DNA from: Methylobacterium sp. CB376
GTDB lineage: Bacteria > Pseudomonadota > Alphaproteobacteria > Rhizobiales > Beijerinckiaceae
Length of the DNA stretch: 64,000 nt
Direction of reading: 5' to 3'
NCBI RefSeq assembly: GCF_029714205.1
Contig: NZ_CP121648.1
Span: 620,001 to 684,000 of the forward strand
Under the pieces are notes generated by a model. The model did not search any database. It was given only the letters and a program-made list of their open reading frames with translations, and had not been told where the DNA came from. The position numbers and the translations under genes are program-made. Of this stretch, positions 9,835 to 20,482 are shown in pieces. Numbering within the stretch: position 1 is the first letter of the stretch; each line of letters starts with the position of its first letter.

Positions 9835-10497
9835 TCAGAGGATGACGGCGCTTCGCTCGAGCGCCGGGATGATGCGCCGCTCCGCCCGGGCGACGTGGTC
9901 CCGCACCCGGCGCCGCGCGGCCCGCGCGTCGCGCCGCTGCACGGCGTCGATGATCCCCGCGTGCTCGGCGATGAGCTGGGCCGGATCGCGCCCCCGGATG
10001 GTGGCGAGGCTCACCCGCACGAGCCGGTCGGCCTGCTCGATCAGGTCGCGGGTCACCGCCGCCATGCGGCGGTTGCCGGACGCCTCGGCGAGCGCCGTGT
10101 GGAAGGCGCGGTTGTAGGCGATGAAGTCGCCGCCCTCCGGCAGCTCCCGGAAGGCGTCGAGGCCGGCCAGCACGGCGGGCGGCGCGGACTCGGCCGCCTC
10201 CCCCGCGCAGGCCGGCTCGACCACCAGGCGGAACTGCAGCAGGTCGCGGGCGTCCGCGACCGAGATCGGGTTCACCTGATATCCCTGGCGCGGGTGAACC
10301 GTGACGAGCCGCTCCCGCTCGAGGCGCAGCAGCGCCTCGCGCACCGGCTGACGGCTGACCTCGAAGCGCTCGGCCAGCTCCTGCTCCCGCACCTCCGCCC
10401 CGGGCGGCACGCGGCAGGTGAGGATCTCGGCCCGGATGGCCTCGTAGATGGTGTCGCGGAGCAGCACGATCGTGACCCGTTCAGGTTGCCTCAACAT
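9835..10497 (-). CDS. GntR-family transcriptional regulator, FCD (FadR-like) subfamily
   Basis: 220 residues. The N-terminal winged helix (about 12-78) contains YEAIRAEILTCRVPPGAEV and the recognition helix ERFEVSRQPVREALLRLE. The C-terminal FCD domain (about 85-215) keeps the likely metal-binding histidines in YNRAFHTALAEAS, IAEHAGIIDAV and RVRDHVARAE. FCD regulators sense carboxylic acids. It precedes the aldehyde dehydrogenase and MFS genes and is divergent from the alpha/beta-hydrolase gene. A CGTGA-AATA-TCACG palindrome at 10504-10517 sits just ahead of its start codon and is a candidate autoregulatory operator. Confidence 0.88.
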   Translation of the reverse strand: MLRQPERVTIVLLRDTIYEAIRAEILTCRVPPGAEVREQELAERFEVSRQPVREALLRLERERLVTVHPRQGYQVNPISVADARDLLQFRLVVEPACAGEAAESAPPAVLAGLDAFRELPEGGDFIAYNRAFHTALAEASGNRRMAAVTRDLIEQADRLVRVSLATIRGRDPAQLIAEHAGIIDAVQRRDARAARRRVRDHVARAERRIIPALERSAVIL

Positions 10498-10503
10498 CGC
10501 AGT

Positions 10504-10517
10504 CGTGAAATATCACG
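10504..10517. promoter_or_regulatory. Candidate GntR operator palindrome
   Basis: CGTGAAATATCACG has perfect 5-base arms around AATA. It lies 7 bases before the gntR start, inside the divergent intergenic region shared with the hydrolase gene. Assignment to this GntR protein is inference. Confidence 0.45.
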
Positions 10518-10605
10518 TCAACGGCTTTCGCGCGGTTCCCTCCCGGGGGCGGCGGGCCGGACGAGGGCGGCCGAGGGGTTCGGCGCGCGGTGCGGGAGGC
10601 GGACG

Positions 10606-11400
10606 ATGCGGGTGACGCTGGCGGGCGGGATTTCGGCGGAGGTTCTGGGGGACGGGACGCCGCTCGTCCTGCTGCACTCGCTCCTGTCGGACCGGGCGAG
10701 CTTCGACCGCGTCCGGGAGCCCCTCGCCGCGCGGTTCCGGGTGGTGGTTCCCGACCTGCCGGGCTTCGGCGGATCGCGGCCCGCGGCCGGCGGCCTCGCC
10801 GCCGTGGCGGACCGGGTGGCCGAGGCCGTCCGGGACCTCGGCGGGGCGGCGCCGATCCTGCTCGGGAACGGTTACGGCGGCTTCGTGGCCCTGCAGCTGG
10901 CGATCCGTCATCCGGGCCTCGCGGGAAGGCTGGTGCTCGCCGATTGCGGCGCCTGCTTCCCGGAGCCGGGCCGCCAGGCCTTCCGGACCATGGCGGCCGT
11001 GGCGGCCGAGAAGGGGCTCGCGGCCCTCACCGACACGGCGATGCGCCGGCTGTTCGCGCCCGCCTTCCAGGCCGCGAACGAGGCGCTGATGGCGGAGCGG
11101 CGCGCCGCCTTCCTGCGCACCGACCCGGCGGTGTTCCGGGCCGCCTGCGAGGCGCTGGCCGGCCTCGACCTGCGCCCGGACCTCGCGGGCGTGACGGTGC
11201 CGGCCCTGGTGCTGGTCGGCGAGGAGGACGAGGCGACCCCGCCCGCCATGGCGCGCGACCTCGCCCGCGGGCTGCCGGACGCGCGACTGGCGATCCTGCC
11301 GGGCTGCGCGCATGTTCCGCCGCTGCAGGACCCGGCGCTGTTCCTGGCGGCCGTGACGCCGTTCCTGGAGGAGAGCCCGGCGGGGTCCCGGGCCGCCTGA
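10606..11400 (+). CDS. Alpha/beta-hydrolase-fold protein lacking the nucleophilic serine
   Basis: 264 residues from the ATG at 10606, with GGGAGG about 6-7 bases upstream. The fold is clear: LVLLHSLLSDRASFDRVREP (oxyanion region), VVVPDLPGFGGSRPA, then the elbow LLGNGYGGFVALQLA, LVLVGEEDEATPP (acid) and LPGCAHVPPLQDP (histidine). In the usual elbow G-x-S-x-G the Ser is replaced by Gly89 (codon GGT, 10870-10872). The protein is therefore either inactive as an esterase, a non-hydrolytic family member, or a decaying enzyme. It is transcribed divergently from gntR and probably belongs to the same catabolic locus. Confidence 0.8.
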   Translation: MRVTLAGGISAEVLGDGTPLVLLHSLLSDRASFDRVREPLAARFRVVVPDLPGFGGSRPAAGGLAAVADRVAEAVRDLGGAAPILLGNGYGGFVALQLAIRHPGLAGRLVLADCGACFPEPGRQAFRTMAAVAAEKGLAALTDTAMRRLFAPAFQAANEALMAERRAAFLRTDPAVFRAACEALAGLDLRPDLAGVTVPALVLVGEEDEATPPAMARDLARGLPDARLAILPGCAHVPPLQDPALFLAAVTPFLEESPAGSRAA

Positions 11401-11829
11401 GGGCGCGTCAGCCCACGCCCGCCAGCCCCTCGACCGCCGTCCCGGGCATCGGCACCGCGACGCCGCGCGGCACGGCCGGTTCGCGGGAGTGCCAGCCGGC
11501 CTTGGAGCGGGCGCGCCGCCGGCTCGGCTCGGCCAGGGCCGGGTTGGTGTCGGCGACGCGGGTCACGGGCAGGCCCGCCCCGGCGGGCTTGGCCAGCCGG
11601 AGCGGGCTCTCACGCGCACGGGCGCGCTCCCGTCCGACCGCCGAAGCGGCCACTCCGCCCCGGGCCCGCGTCGGCCCCTGCTCGGACGTCGGGGGACCCG
11701 TCACCGGGCCTGCGGACGAATCCGCGCGTCTTTCAGTGTCTTGCCGCTCCTCAAGTCGCCGTCCTCCATCCACGATCACACACCCATCCGGTGGTCCGAT
11801 GCCGATCGCATTCAAAGGAGACGGTCGTG
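11401..11829. other. Gene-less stretch before the membrane cyclase gene
   Basis: A minus-strand frame is open through most of this stretch, but its translation is an Arg/Ala/Pro/Gly-rich shadow with no domain and no convincing ribosome site. The last 40 bases (AAAGGAG at 11814-11820) are the leader of the downstream cyclase gene. Confidence 0.5.
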
Positions 11830-13098
11830 ATGAGCAGAGATGCGCCGTCCAGATCATCGTTGTTATCGCAGTTTCCTGCGAAGCTCCGCCTGGAGAAATT
11901 CGACGATTGCATCGAAGCTGACTTCAAGGAGGAGGTTCGCAAGCAGTGCATCGATTCCGTCAAGCTCGTCCTGCCCGTCACGGTCGTGCTCCACCTGCTG
12001 ATGCCGGTCGGTGCGACGTACGTGTTTCCTCATCCCCAGGTCATCATCACGTACCATTTTTTCATCGCATTGAGCTGCGTGGCAGGTGTCATGATGCTGC
12101 GCTGGAAGACGTATCGGAAACACATCCTCAATCTAGGCATTCTGGTCTGGTTCGCCTGCGCATCCGCCGCGGTGTTGGCGCTCATATATACAGAAAATGG
12201 GATCTATTATTATATCGGCGCGATCATATTCACCACATTTTACGCCGGCGGCTTCATCAGGACAACTTTCGATCGCGCATCGATCTGCTGTATTTTGGTT
12301 TTTACGTGCAGCAACGCCGGACTCTTCCTCAAGTCTTTTGACACGAAAGCGTTCGTCTATGTTAATTCCTTCCTGCTCTACACGATTTTCATTACGTTGG
12401 CGACCTGCTTCTTCGTTGAAAAGACGGAGAGGCAGAAATTCAAACTTGAAAGAGAATTGAGGAGCGAGCGCGACAGGATCGACAGGATCCTGCGGGATAT
12501 TCTCCCCATGCAGATCTACGACCGCATCAAGGGCGGAGAGAACCATATCGCCGACCTGAATGATCATGTGACCATCAGCTTTTGCGACATCGTGGGTTTC
12601 ACTCATCTGGCTTCCCGGACGTCGCCGCACGACGTGATCAGGCTGTTGAACGATCTCTTTTCGCAACTCGACGACATCGCGGCCAAGCACGGCATCGAGA
12701 AGATCAAGACGATCGGCGACGCCTACATGGCGGCGGCCGGCGTCGGGGACGCGATCCACAAGGACGCGCACGCCGTTGCCGGCTTCGCACTCGACGCGCG
12801 CCGCGCCGTCCTGGAGACGGGAGAGCGGCACGGCGCGGCGATCCAGATGCGGTTCGGCATCGCCACCGGCCAGGTCATCAGCGGAGTCATCGGCGTGACA
12901 CGGCCCGTCTTCGACGTCTGGGGGTCGACCGTCAATCTCGCCAGCCGGCTGGAAACCGCCTCGCCGCCCGGGGCCATCACGCTCGACGCGCGCACCGCCG
13001 AGCTGCTCGACCGCCGCTTCCGGGTCCGCCCGAGCGGATGCATCGCCCTGAAGGGCATCGGGGCCGTCGCGACGTTCCAGCTCGTGCATTCGAACTGA
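11830..13098 (+). CDS. Membrane-bound class III adenylate cyclase
   Basis: 422 residues. The start is the ATG at 11830 with AAGGAG 9 bases upstream; a GTG at 11827 is possible. Residues about 40-205 form five to six membrane helices (VLPVTVVLHLLMPVG, ILVWFACASAAVLALIY, FLLYTIFITLATCFFV). A short coiled linker (ERELRSERDRIDRILRDIL) leads to the cyclase domain at 240-420: SFCDIVGFTHLA with the first metal Asp, EKIKTIGDAYMAAAG with Lys and the second Asp, and FDVWGSTVNLASRLE. The Lys/Asp pair indicates ATP rather than GTP as substrate. The membrane half has more AT-rich codons than its neighbours, which may reflect acquisition from elsewhere. Confidence 0.88.
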   Translation: MSRDAPSRSSLLSQFPAKLRLEKFDDCIEADFKEEVRKQCIDSVKLVLPVTVVLHLLMPVGATYVFPHPQVIITYHFFIALSCVAGVMMLRWKTYRKHILNLGILVWFACASAAVLALIYTENGIYYYIGAIIFTTFYAGGFIRTTFDRASICCILVFTCSNAGLFLKSFDTKAFVYVNSFLLYTIFITLATCFFVEKTERQKFKLERELRSERDRIDRILRDILPMQIYDRIKGGENHIADLNDHVTISFCDIVGFTHLASRTSPHDVIRLLNDLFSQLDDIAAKHGIEKIKTIGDAYMAAAGVGDAIHKDAHAVAGFALDARRAVLETGERHGAAIQMRFGIATGQVISGVIGVTRPVFDVWGSTVNLASRLETASPPGAITLDARTAELLDRRFRVRPSGCIALKGIGAVATFQLVHSN

Positions 13099-13228
13099 GG
13101 CGCCCCGCTCGGGATCGCCCCCGCGCGCCGAGCGGCGCGATCCGCCTCCGCCGCGAGGGGGGACGGGACGCCGCTCCCGAGAGGCCGCGGCCCGCCGCGG
13201 CGGCCCACCTGCGGGCGGGACTCATCCG

Positions 13229-13390
13229 CCATCCGGTTGATGGCTTCGCCATCTCCGATGTCGGCCATGCGGATGTCGGCTTCGCTCAGGCGCCGCGCGG
13301 GCTTGGCATACGCCATCCGGGTGATGGCTTCGCCACCTCCCATTTCGGCCATGCGGATGTCGGCGTCGCTCGGGCGCCGCGCGGGCTCGT
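13229..13390. repeat. Intergenic repeat A, two tandem copies of about 84 bp
   Basis: Two consecutive units begin CCATCCGG(T/G)TGATGGCTTCG at 13229 and 13313 and share GGCCATGCGGATGTCGGC. Related copies lie at 29987-30034 and, inverted, at about 60637-60710. The tandem pair leads directly into the palindrome at 13390-13428, so the two parts seem to travel as one composite element. Confidence 0.75.
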
Positions 13391-13428
13391 GATCCGGGAG
13401 CCGCTTCGATCAAGCCGATCCCGGATCA
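13390..13428. repeat. Composite palindromic repeat, copy 2 (hairpin with stop codon)
   Basis: An imperfect inverted repeat, GATCCGGGAnC ... GATCCCGGATC with loop TTCGATCAAG. On the minus strand it starts with TGATCCGGGATC, and the TGA at 13426-13428 terminates the second cyclase gene. It is likely to act as a terminator hairpin. Confidence 0.7.
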
Positions 13429-15354
13429 GTTCTCCGGGAGGCCGGCCTTCCGCAAGCCCTCGACGACGTACTGGTACTCCTCGAGGAAGACCGGGTTGTC
13501 GGACCAGCCCGCATTCGCCCATTTCTGAACCGTGTAGCCGGGCATGAGCTTCAGGATCTCCGCGACCGCGGCCCTCGCCTCGGCCTGCCGCCCCTGCCAC
13601 GCGTAGGCGGCCGCGAGATCGATGGAGGACAGCCAGTAGGGTGAGAGGGCGACCGACTTGTTGCACCAGGTGATCGCCTCGTCCCAGTGCCGCTGATGCG
13701 TATGCGCGTGGCAGACGAAGTAGTACCAGACGTTCAACAGAGGGTCGCGCGGACTGAGGCGGATGGCCTGCAGCTCGCTGGAGATCGCCTCGCTCGCCTT
13801 GCCCGTCAGCGTCGAGACGTGCCCCTTCAGCGCCTGCGCCATCGCGTAGTTCCGATTGCCGGCGATCGCGGCCTCGTACATCGAGCGGGCGGAGTCGAAC
13901 TGACGCCGCGCCCGGAAGACGTCGCCCTTGACCACCAGGGCGACGGCGTCGCCGGGGTAGCTCGCCAGGTACTTGTCGATCAGGTCCTCGGCGTCCTTGA
14001 TGTCCTTGTCCTTGTCGCGGCTCCACGACATCGACGGCTTGGTGATGAGGGCGCGCGACAGGCCCAGGATGGCGCGGGGAAGGGTGGGATCGAGCGCCAG
14101 GGCCCGCTCGAAGTAATCCTGCGCCTCGTTGTTGCTCGCCAGGGAGCGCGGCTTGTTCAGCGCCGCCCAGCCCCGCATCGCCAGGTCGGACGCGCCCGGG
14201 TCGGTCGGACGTTCCCGCAACGAGCGCAGGCTCTCGGCCTGCGTCAGCTGGACGTCGAGGGAGCGCGCGAGGCGGGCGACGAACTCCACCTGGAGGTCGC
14301 CGAGGCGGCCCCGCTCACCGTCGAAGCGGTCGGCCCAGAGATGGGCACCCGTCTCGGCCGAGATCAGCTGCGCGTTGAGCACGACATTCTCGCCGGTCCG
14401 GCGCACGCTGCCTTCGAGCACGTAGCGGACCCCCAGGTCCCGCCCGATCTGCTTCACGTCGACGGGCTTGCCCTTGTAGGTGAAGGCGGTGTTGCGGGCG
14501 ATGACGAAGCTGTCCGCGAGGTGCGAGACGTCGGTCGTGAGGTCCTCCGTGATGGCGTCCGCGAAGAAATCCTGCTCCGGATCGTTGCTGAGATTCGTGA
14601 AGGGCAGCACGACGAGGGACAGGCGCGGCGCCGGATTGACGGCCGCGGCGGCAGGGAGGGCGCCCGGGTTCGGCACGGGTGGCCGCGCCGGCGCCGAGAG
14701 CCACCATCCGAGCCCGCCGGCCGCGAGCAGGGCGACGAGGCCGGAGGCGAGCGCGACCCGCCTCAGCGGCCGCTCGGCCCGCCCGGGTCCCGGCTCCTCA
14801 TCGGTCTCGGGAAGCGACGGGATGACGGCCGCCGGCAGCGCGAACACGCCCAGGGGCCGGGCGATGTTCCTGAGTTCCTGCTCGCCGCGATCCTCGAACG
14901 GGTAGCGCAGCTTGTCGCGCACCTGGTCGTGGACGCTGCGCGAGATGCAGATCCCGCCGGGCTCCGCGAGCGGCTCCAGCCGCGCCGCGACGTTGACGCC
15001 GTCGCCGTAGAGGTCGCCGTCCGGCTCCGCGACCACGTCCCCGACATTGATGCCGATCCGCAGCCGGAAGACGCGGTCCTCGGGCGTGCCGGCGTCGCGC
15101 GTCAGCATCCCCTTCTGGATGGCGACCGCGCAGGAGACGGCCCTGAGCGGGCTGGGGAACTCGACGACCAGACCGTCGCCGGTCGTCTTGACGATGCGCC
15201 CGCCCGCGGCTGCGATGCGCGGATCGACCAGTTCGCGGCGCAGGGCCTTCAGCCGACGCAACGTGCCGGCCTCGTCCGCCCCCATCAGGCGGCTGTAGCC
15301 CACGATGTCCGCGACCAGGATAGCGGCAAGTCGACGATTGAGCGCCTTGTCCAT
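13426..15354 (-). CDS. Class III adenylate/guanylate cyclase with TolB-like and TPR domains (paralog 2)
   Basis: 642 residues, colinear with the product of 4613-6556: cyclase domain at the N-terminus (VADIVGYSRLMG, KTTGDGLVVEF, LYGDGVNVAARLE), a membrane segment near 200-222, a FlgO/TolB-like domain from about 245 (VVLPFTNLSNDPEQDFFADA) and C-terminal TPR helices. The ATG at 15354 is preceded by AGGGGGGA. The two copies differ mainly in the linker and TPR halves, where a sensor would be expected to diverge. Both end in the same palindromic repeat. It faces away from the divergent region before the rhodopsin locus. Confidence 0.85.
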   Translation of the reverse strand: MDKALNRRLAAILVADIVGYSRLMGADEAGTLRRLKALRRELVDPRIAAAGGRIVKTTGDGLVVEFPSPLRAVSCAVAIQKGMLTRDAGTPEDRVFRLRIGINVGDVVAEPDGDLYGDGVNVAARLEPLAEPGGICISRSVHDQVRDKLRYPFEDRGEQELRNIARPLGVFALPAAVIPSLPETDEEPGPGRAERPLRRVALASGLVALLAAGGLGWWLSAPARPPVPNPGALPAAAAVNPAPRLSLVVLPFTNLSNDPEQDFFADAITEDLTTDVSHLADSFVIARNTAFTYKGKPVDVKQIGRDLGVRYVLEGSVRRTGENVVLNAQLISAETGAHLWADRFDGERGRLGDLQVEFVARLARSLDVQLTQAESLRSLRERPTDPGASDLAMRGWAALNKPRSLASNNEAQDYFERALALDPTLPRAILGLSRALITKPSMSWSRDKDKDIKDAEDLIDKYLASYPGDAVALVVKGDVFRARRQFDSARSMYEAAIAGNRNYAMAQALKGHVSTLTGKASEAISSELQAIRLSPRDPLLNVWYYFVCHAHTHQRHWDEAITWCNKSVALSPYWLSSIDLAAAYAWQGRQAEARAAVAEILKLMPGYTVQKWANAGWSDNPVFLEEYQYVVEGLRKAGLPEN

Positions 15355-15680
15355 ATGGTTCCCCCCTGCGCCCTCCTATAGCCAGCAGGGTTCGATCTGT
15401 TGAGGACCGAGAGGTCGCACTCCCGGAGCGATTTGGCGGGACTTGATGCAAGCGCGCCTTGGTGCCGGCAGAGTTTGGCGCCCAATGAGCATGATCCCGG
15501 ACCACGCGGCGGCGCTCGCGACGCGGCGCGGGTGGCGAGCGACGCGGGAGCGGTCCCGCCGACGCGCACGGGGACGGGCAGCGCCGTTCGCGCGCGGGGC
15601 GCCCTCCCCGTGGGCCCGATCGGCCGGAATTCGCGGGCCGATCTCCGGCCCGGCCGGTCCGAGACGGCGCCGCGCGGGCC
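15355..15680. other. Gene-less stretch upstream of the second TPR cyclase
   Basis: No supported gene. The part next to 15355 must contain the leader and promoter of the minus-strand cyclase gene; the rest is GC-rich with no recognisable element. Confidence 0.45.
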
Positions 15681-15941
15681 TCAGCCGAGGGCCGCCAGCA
15701 GCAGGGCCGTGCGGATCGCGCTGCGGCGCGCCGGCTCGGTCGCGCGGCGGTCATGGGCGACGAGATGCGCCCAGCCGTGCGACAGAACCGCAGCGTCGAT
15801 GTCGAGCATCACGCCGTCGGCGATCACGCGCGGCCCAGGTTTCGTGTCCGCCAGATAGCCGGAGATGGCTTGGTTCAACTGCTCGTCCGAGACGATCCTC
15901 GCCCGGTAGAGCTCACCCAGAGTGCCGCAACCAGTCCACAT
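15681..15941 (-). CDS. Small hypothetical protein
   Basis: 86 residues from an ATG at 15941 (MWTGCGTLGELYRARIVSDE). The sequence is mixed hydrophobic and charged (VMLDIDAAVLSHGWAHLVAH), unlike the Arg/Gly-rich shadow frames around it, so I consider it coding. I do not recognise a family. The ribosome site is weak. It lies downstream of blh on the same strand with 137 bases between them, so any functional link to the rhodopsin operon is open. Confidence 0.5.
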   Translation of the reverse strand: MWTGCGTLGELYRARIVSDEQLNQAISGYLADTKPGPRVIADGVMLDIDAAVLSHGWAHLVAHDRRATEPARRSAIRTALLLAALG

Positions 15942-16078
15942 CGCACTCGAACCGCTCTGCTGAGAGTTGCGCGGACGTGAAAGGTAAAGACAGCAGCGGA
16001 CGTGATCATCGTCTGTTTGAGGTATGCTGCGATCGCGGGCAAAGTTGTGGCGTGCGCGCATCGGTCGAGGACCGAAGC

Positions 16079-17008
16079 TCACCCCTCCCTGCCGGGCCGC
16101 GAGGGTCTCCCGCGGACGGCGCGCGTCAGCGCGTCGAGGGCCATGTGCGGGAGGGTCAGGGCGGCGAGCCCCTGAAGGGTGAGGGCGACGAGGCGTTCCG
16201 GGGCCGGCCCCGGATAGAGGGGCCAGAGGGCGGCGCCGATCGCGAAGGTGAGCAGGGTCACGGGAAGCGCCCGGACCGTCGCCTCGCGCAGGCTGCGCAC
16301 GCGCGGCGCGCGTCCGTCCCGCACGAGCTCCCGCACGTGCCGGGGCGCGTGGACGCAGACGAAGTAGAGCCCGAAGGCGCTGAGGGGCGGCAGGACGGCG
16401 AACGCGGCCACCAATCCGGCCATCTCCGCGGCCGTCGCCCGACGCCGCTCCGCGCAGCCGCGCAGGACCCACCCGCAGGCGAGCGCGACCCAGAGCCACG
16501 ACGAGGCGCCCAGCCACGTCGGCGATTCGCCGAGAGGCACTCCGGTCACCGCCGAGAACAGGCGGGCGACCCCGTCGGGGTGCAGGAGCGACGGGACGGC
16601 GATCGGGAGACCTCCCCGCACCAGCGCCTCGATCGGCCGGCCTGGCCCCGCATCCTCGCTGCCGAAGTGCCACACCGACAGCGCGAAGAACCCCGCCAGC
16701 GTCGCGAGGGGCGCGACGCGCCAGCACGCCAGGACGAGGGCCGAGAGGCCGAGATACGGCAGGGCGAAGGCCGGGAACCACAGCCGCCCGAAGCGGGGGC
16801 GCAGGAGCGGCCGGGCGATCTCGCCGTCCAGGGCCCCGTGCGGGACCCCGAACAGCAGAACGAGAGCCGTCACCCCCTCCCAGCGCGTCGGCACCGGGAG
16901 GGCTCCGGTGAGCGCGAACGCGATGGCCAGCACCGCCAGCGGGGCGGCCTCCGGCCGCGACGGGACCGGCCGGGGACCGGCCGCGAGGGTGGGGTGCGCC
17001 GCCCGCAC
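16079..17008 (-). CDS. blh: Brp/Blh family beta-carotene 15,15'-dioxygenase
   Basis: 309 residues from a GTG at 17008, only 5 bases after the rhodopsin stop codon. It is a polytopic membrane protein with the histidine motifs of the Brp/Blh family in order: FGVPHGALDGE, LSVWHFGSEDAG, FVCVHAPRHVREL and LPHMALDALTRA. These histidines hold the catalytic iron. The enzyme cleaves beta-carotene into two retinal molecules. Its tight coupling to a rhodopsin gene means the cell can make its own chromophore, provided carotene is made elsewhere; no crt gene is in the window. Confidence 0.9.
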   Translation of the reverse strand: MRAAHPTLAAGPRPVPSRPEAAPLAVLAIAFALTGALPVPTRWEGVTALVLLFGVPHGALDGEIARPLLRPRFGRLWFPAFALPYLGLSALVLACWRVAPLATLAGFFALSVWHFGSEDAGPGRPIEALVRGGLPIAVPSLLHPDGVARLFSAVTGVPLGESPTWLGASSWLWVALACGWVLRGCAERRRATAAEMAGLVAAFAVLPPLSAFGLYFVCVHAPRHVRELVRDGRAPRVRSLREATVRALPVTLLTFAIGAALWPLYPGPAPERLVALTLQGLAALTLPHMALDALTRAVRGRPSRPGREG

Positions 17009-17013
17009 GGCGC

Positions 17014-17772
17014 CTACTCGGCCGGCGCGAGGCTCGGCGCGGAGCGCCGGACGGGCCGGGTCTCGTGGAGGTCGCGGTCCACGATCCTCGCCCGCTCGCC
17101 GACCGCCATGAGACCGAACACCACCTTGGCGACGACGTCGAGGACGGCGATCAGCGCCGTGGTGAGGACCGGGCTCACGAGCTTCAGCCCGTCGGTCCCG
17201 ACGATGAGCACGAGGGGGTAGATGAGCCAGACCACCGACAGGAAGGCCGCGTTGCGCCGGAACGCGGCCCGCACGTCCTCGCGCTCCCTGCGACTCTCCT
17301 CGAGCAGCGGCACCCAGATCACGTAGTAGACGCCGAGAAAGGCGCCGCAGGAGACGGCGTACCAGGTCCACTTGATCCACGCCGTCGCCGAGGCGCCGAA
17401 GAACAGGGCGGTCGCGATCATCAGCACGTCGGCGGCGAGCATGCCGAACACGGCGCCGTGCCGGCGCATGCCGGAATGCATCGCGTCCGTCGCGAGGGCG
17501 TAGAGCAGGATGGGGGTGGTGAAGGTCCAGTCGATGTAGCGCGCGAAGTAGAAGTCCCACTGCGCCGCGGGATCCGCCCCGAGCGGAAGCCGGATCGCGC
17601 CCTGACCGCACGCCATCGCCAGGTACGACGCGGCCGCGATGAGGGGGACGATCCCGTGCAGGATGCCGTCCGTCTCCTCTTCCGGAGTTCGGCGCTTGGC
17701 TGTGAAGAGAATGGCCGCTGCGCCGAGGGACATCGCGAACAGGGTCAACCACAGCCAAGTCTGCACGGTCAT
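17014..17772 (-). CDS. Microbial rhodopsin, proton-pump-like with Ala at the proton-donor position
   Basis: 252 residues from the ATG at 17772, which has GAAGGA 8 bases upstream; the ATG at 17781 is too close to that site. Seven helices. Helix C reads ARYIDWTFTTPILLYALA: Arg78, Asp81 (counterion/acceptor, Asp85 in bacteriorhodopsin) and Thr85, but Ala92 where bacteriorhodopsin has donor Asp96. Helix G reads VLDVVAKVVFGLMA with Asp212 and the retinal Schiff-base Lys216. So it can bind retinal and probably pumps or signals, with a slow or altered proton uptake step (inference). It is the first gene of an operon with blh. Confidence 0.93.
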   Translation of the reverse strand: MTVQTWLWLTLFAMSLGAAAILFTAKRRTPEEETDGILHGIVPLIAAASYLAMACGQGAIRLPLGADPAAQWDFYFARYIDWTFTTPILLYALATDAMHSGMRRHGAVFGMLAADVLMIATALFFGASATAWIKWTWYAVSCGAFLGVYYVIWVPLLEESRREREDVRAAFRRNAAFLSVVWLIYPLVLIVGTDGLKLVSPVLTTALIAVLDVVAKVVFGLMAVGERARIVDRDLHETRPVRRSAPSLAPAE

Positions 17773-20022
<2,250 letters not shown>

Positions 20023-20081
20023 AGCATTTTCCGACGAAGTGGATGCCGGTTCGTCGAAGAGGATGCGGCAAAATCAAAGAC
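20023..20081. repeat. Alphaproteobacterial-type intergenic repeat, copy 1
   Basis: It contains GAGCATTTTCCGACGAAG, GGATGCCGGTTCGTCG and GGATGCGGCAAAATC, an inverted-repeat arrangement I recognise from intergenic regions of Methylobacterium and relatives. A diverged relative lies at 52026-52080. Confidence 0.6.
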
Positions 20082-20124
20082 CTAGAGCAGGGTTCCGTTG
20101 CAACTTGATCGAACCCTGCTCTAG
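20082..20124. terminator. Perfect 14-bp stem hairpin
   Basis: CTAGAGCAGGGTTC (20082-20095) pairs perfectly with GAACCCTGCTCTAG (20111-20124) across a 15-base loop. It follows the DUF1206 gene and closes the intergenic repeat. It has no T-run, so it may be a mobile-repeat feature as much as a terminator. Confidence 0.6.
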
Positions 20125-20263
20125 GCGGTGTGGGCACTGACCGGATCCAGAGGACGATGGCGGCGAGGGTGACGACGGCGGCATAGTTGCGGGCCGCCCT
20201 CTCGTAGCAGGTAGCCACACGCCGGAACCGCTTGAGCTTGGCGAAGCTGGAGGACGAGAACCG
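20120..20263 (-). mobile_element. IS5-family transposase C-terminal remnant
   Basis: The minus-strand frame reads FAKLKRFRRVATCYERAARN and then YAAVVTLAAIVLWIR, which closely resembles the last 45 residues of IS5-type (DDE) transposases. The rest of the gene is absent and the frame continues into a hairpin. It is a dead fragment. Confidence 0.7.
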
Positions 20264-20482
20264 GCTGCGCCGCGTGGGGGCTCCACGCCCCCGGCCCGTG
20301 GCCTGCCCGCCCCGCAAGGGACAGAACAGGAACAGACCCAACCTCCGCGTGGCATGAAAACGGGGAGCAGGTCAAAGCCCATGATAGACTTACATCAATG
20401 CTGGTCTTGCGCATGAGGGCGCCATTCTCTATGATGACAGCAAGCAAGACCGCTTAGCGATAGGCCCCATCAGGAGGTGTCT

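Noticed and set aside
11408..11857. 149-codon minus-strand ORF before the membrane cyclase
   Set aside because: Low-complexity Arg/Ala/Pro composition, no domain, and it overlaps the start of the cyclase gene.
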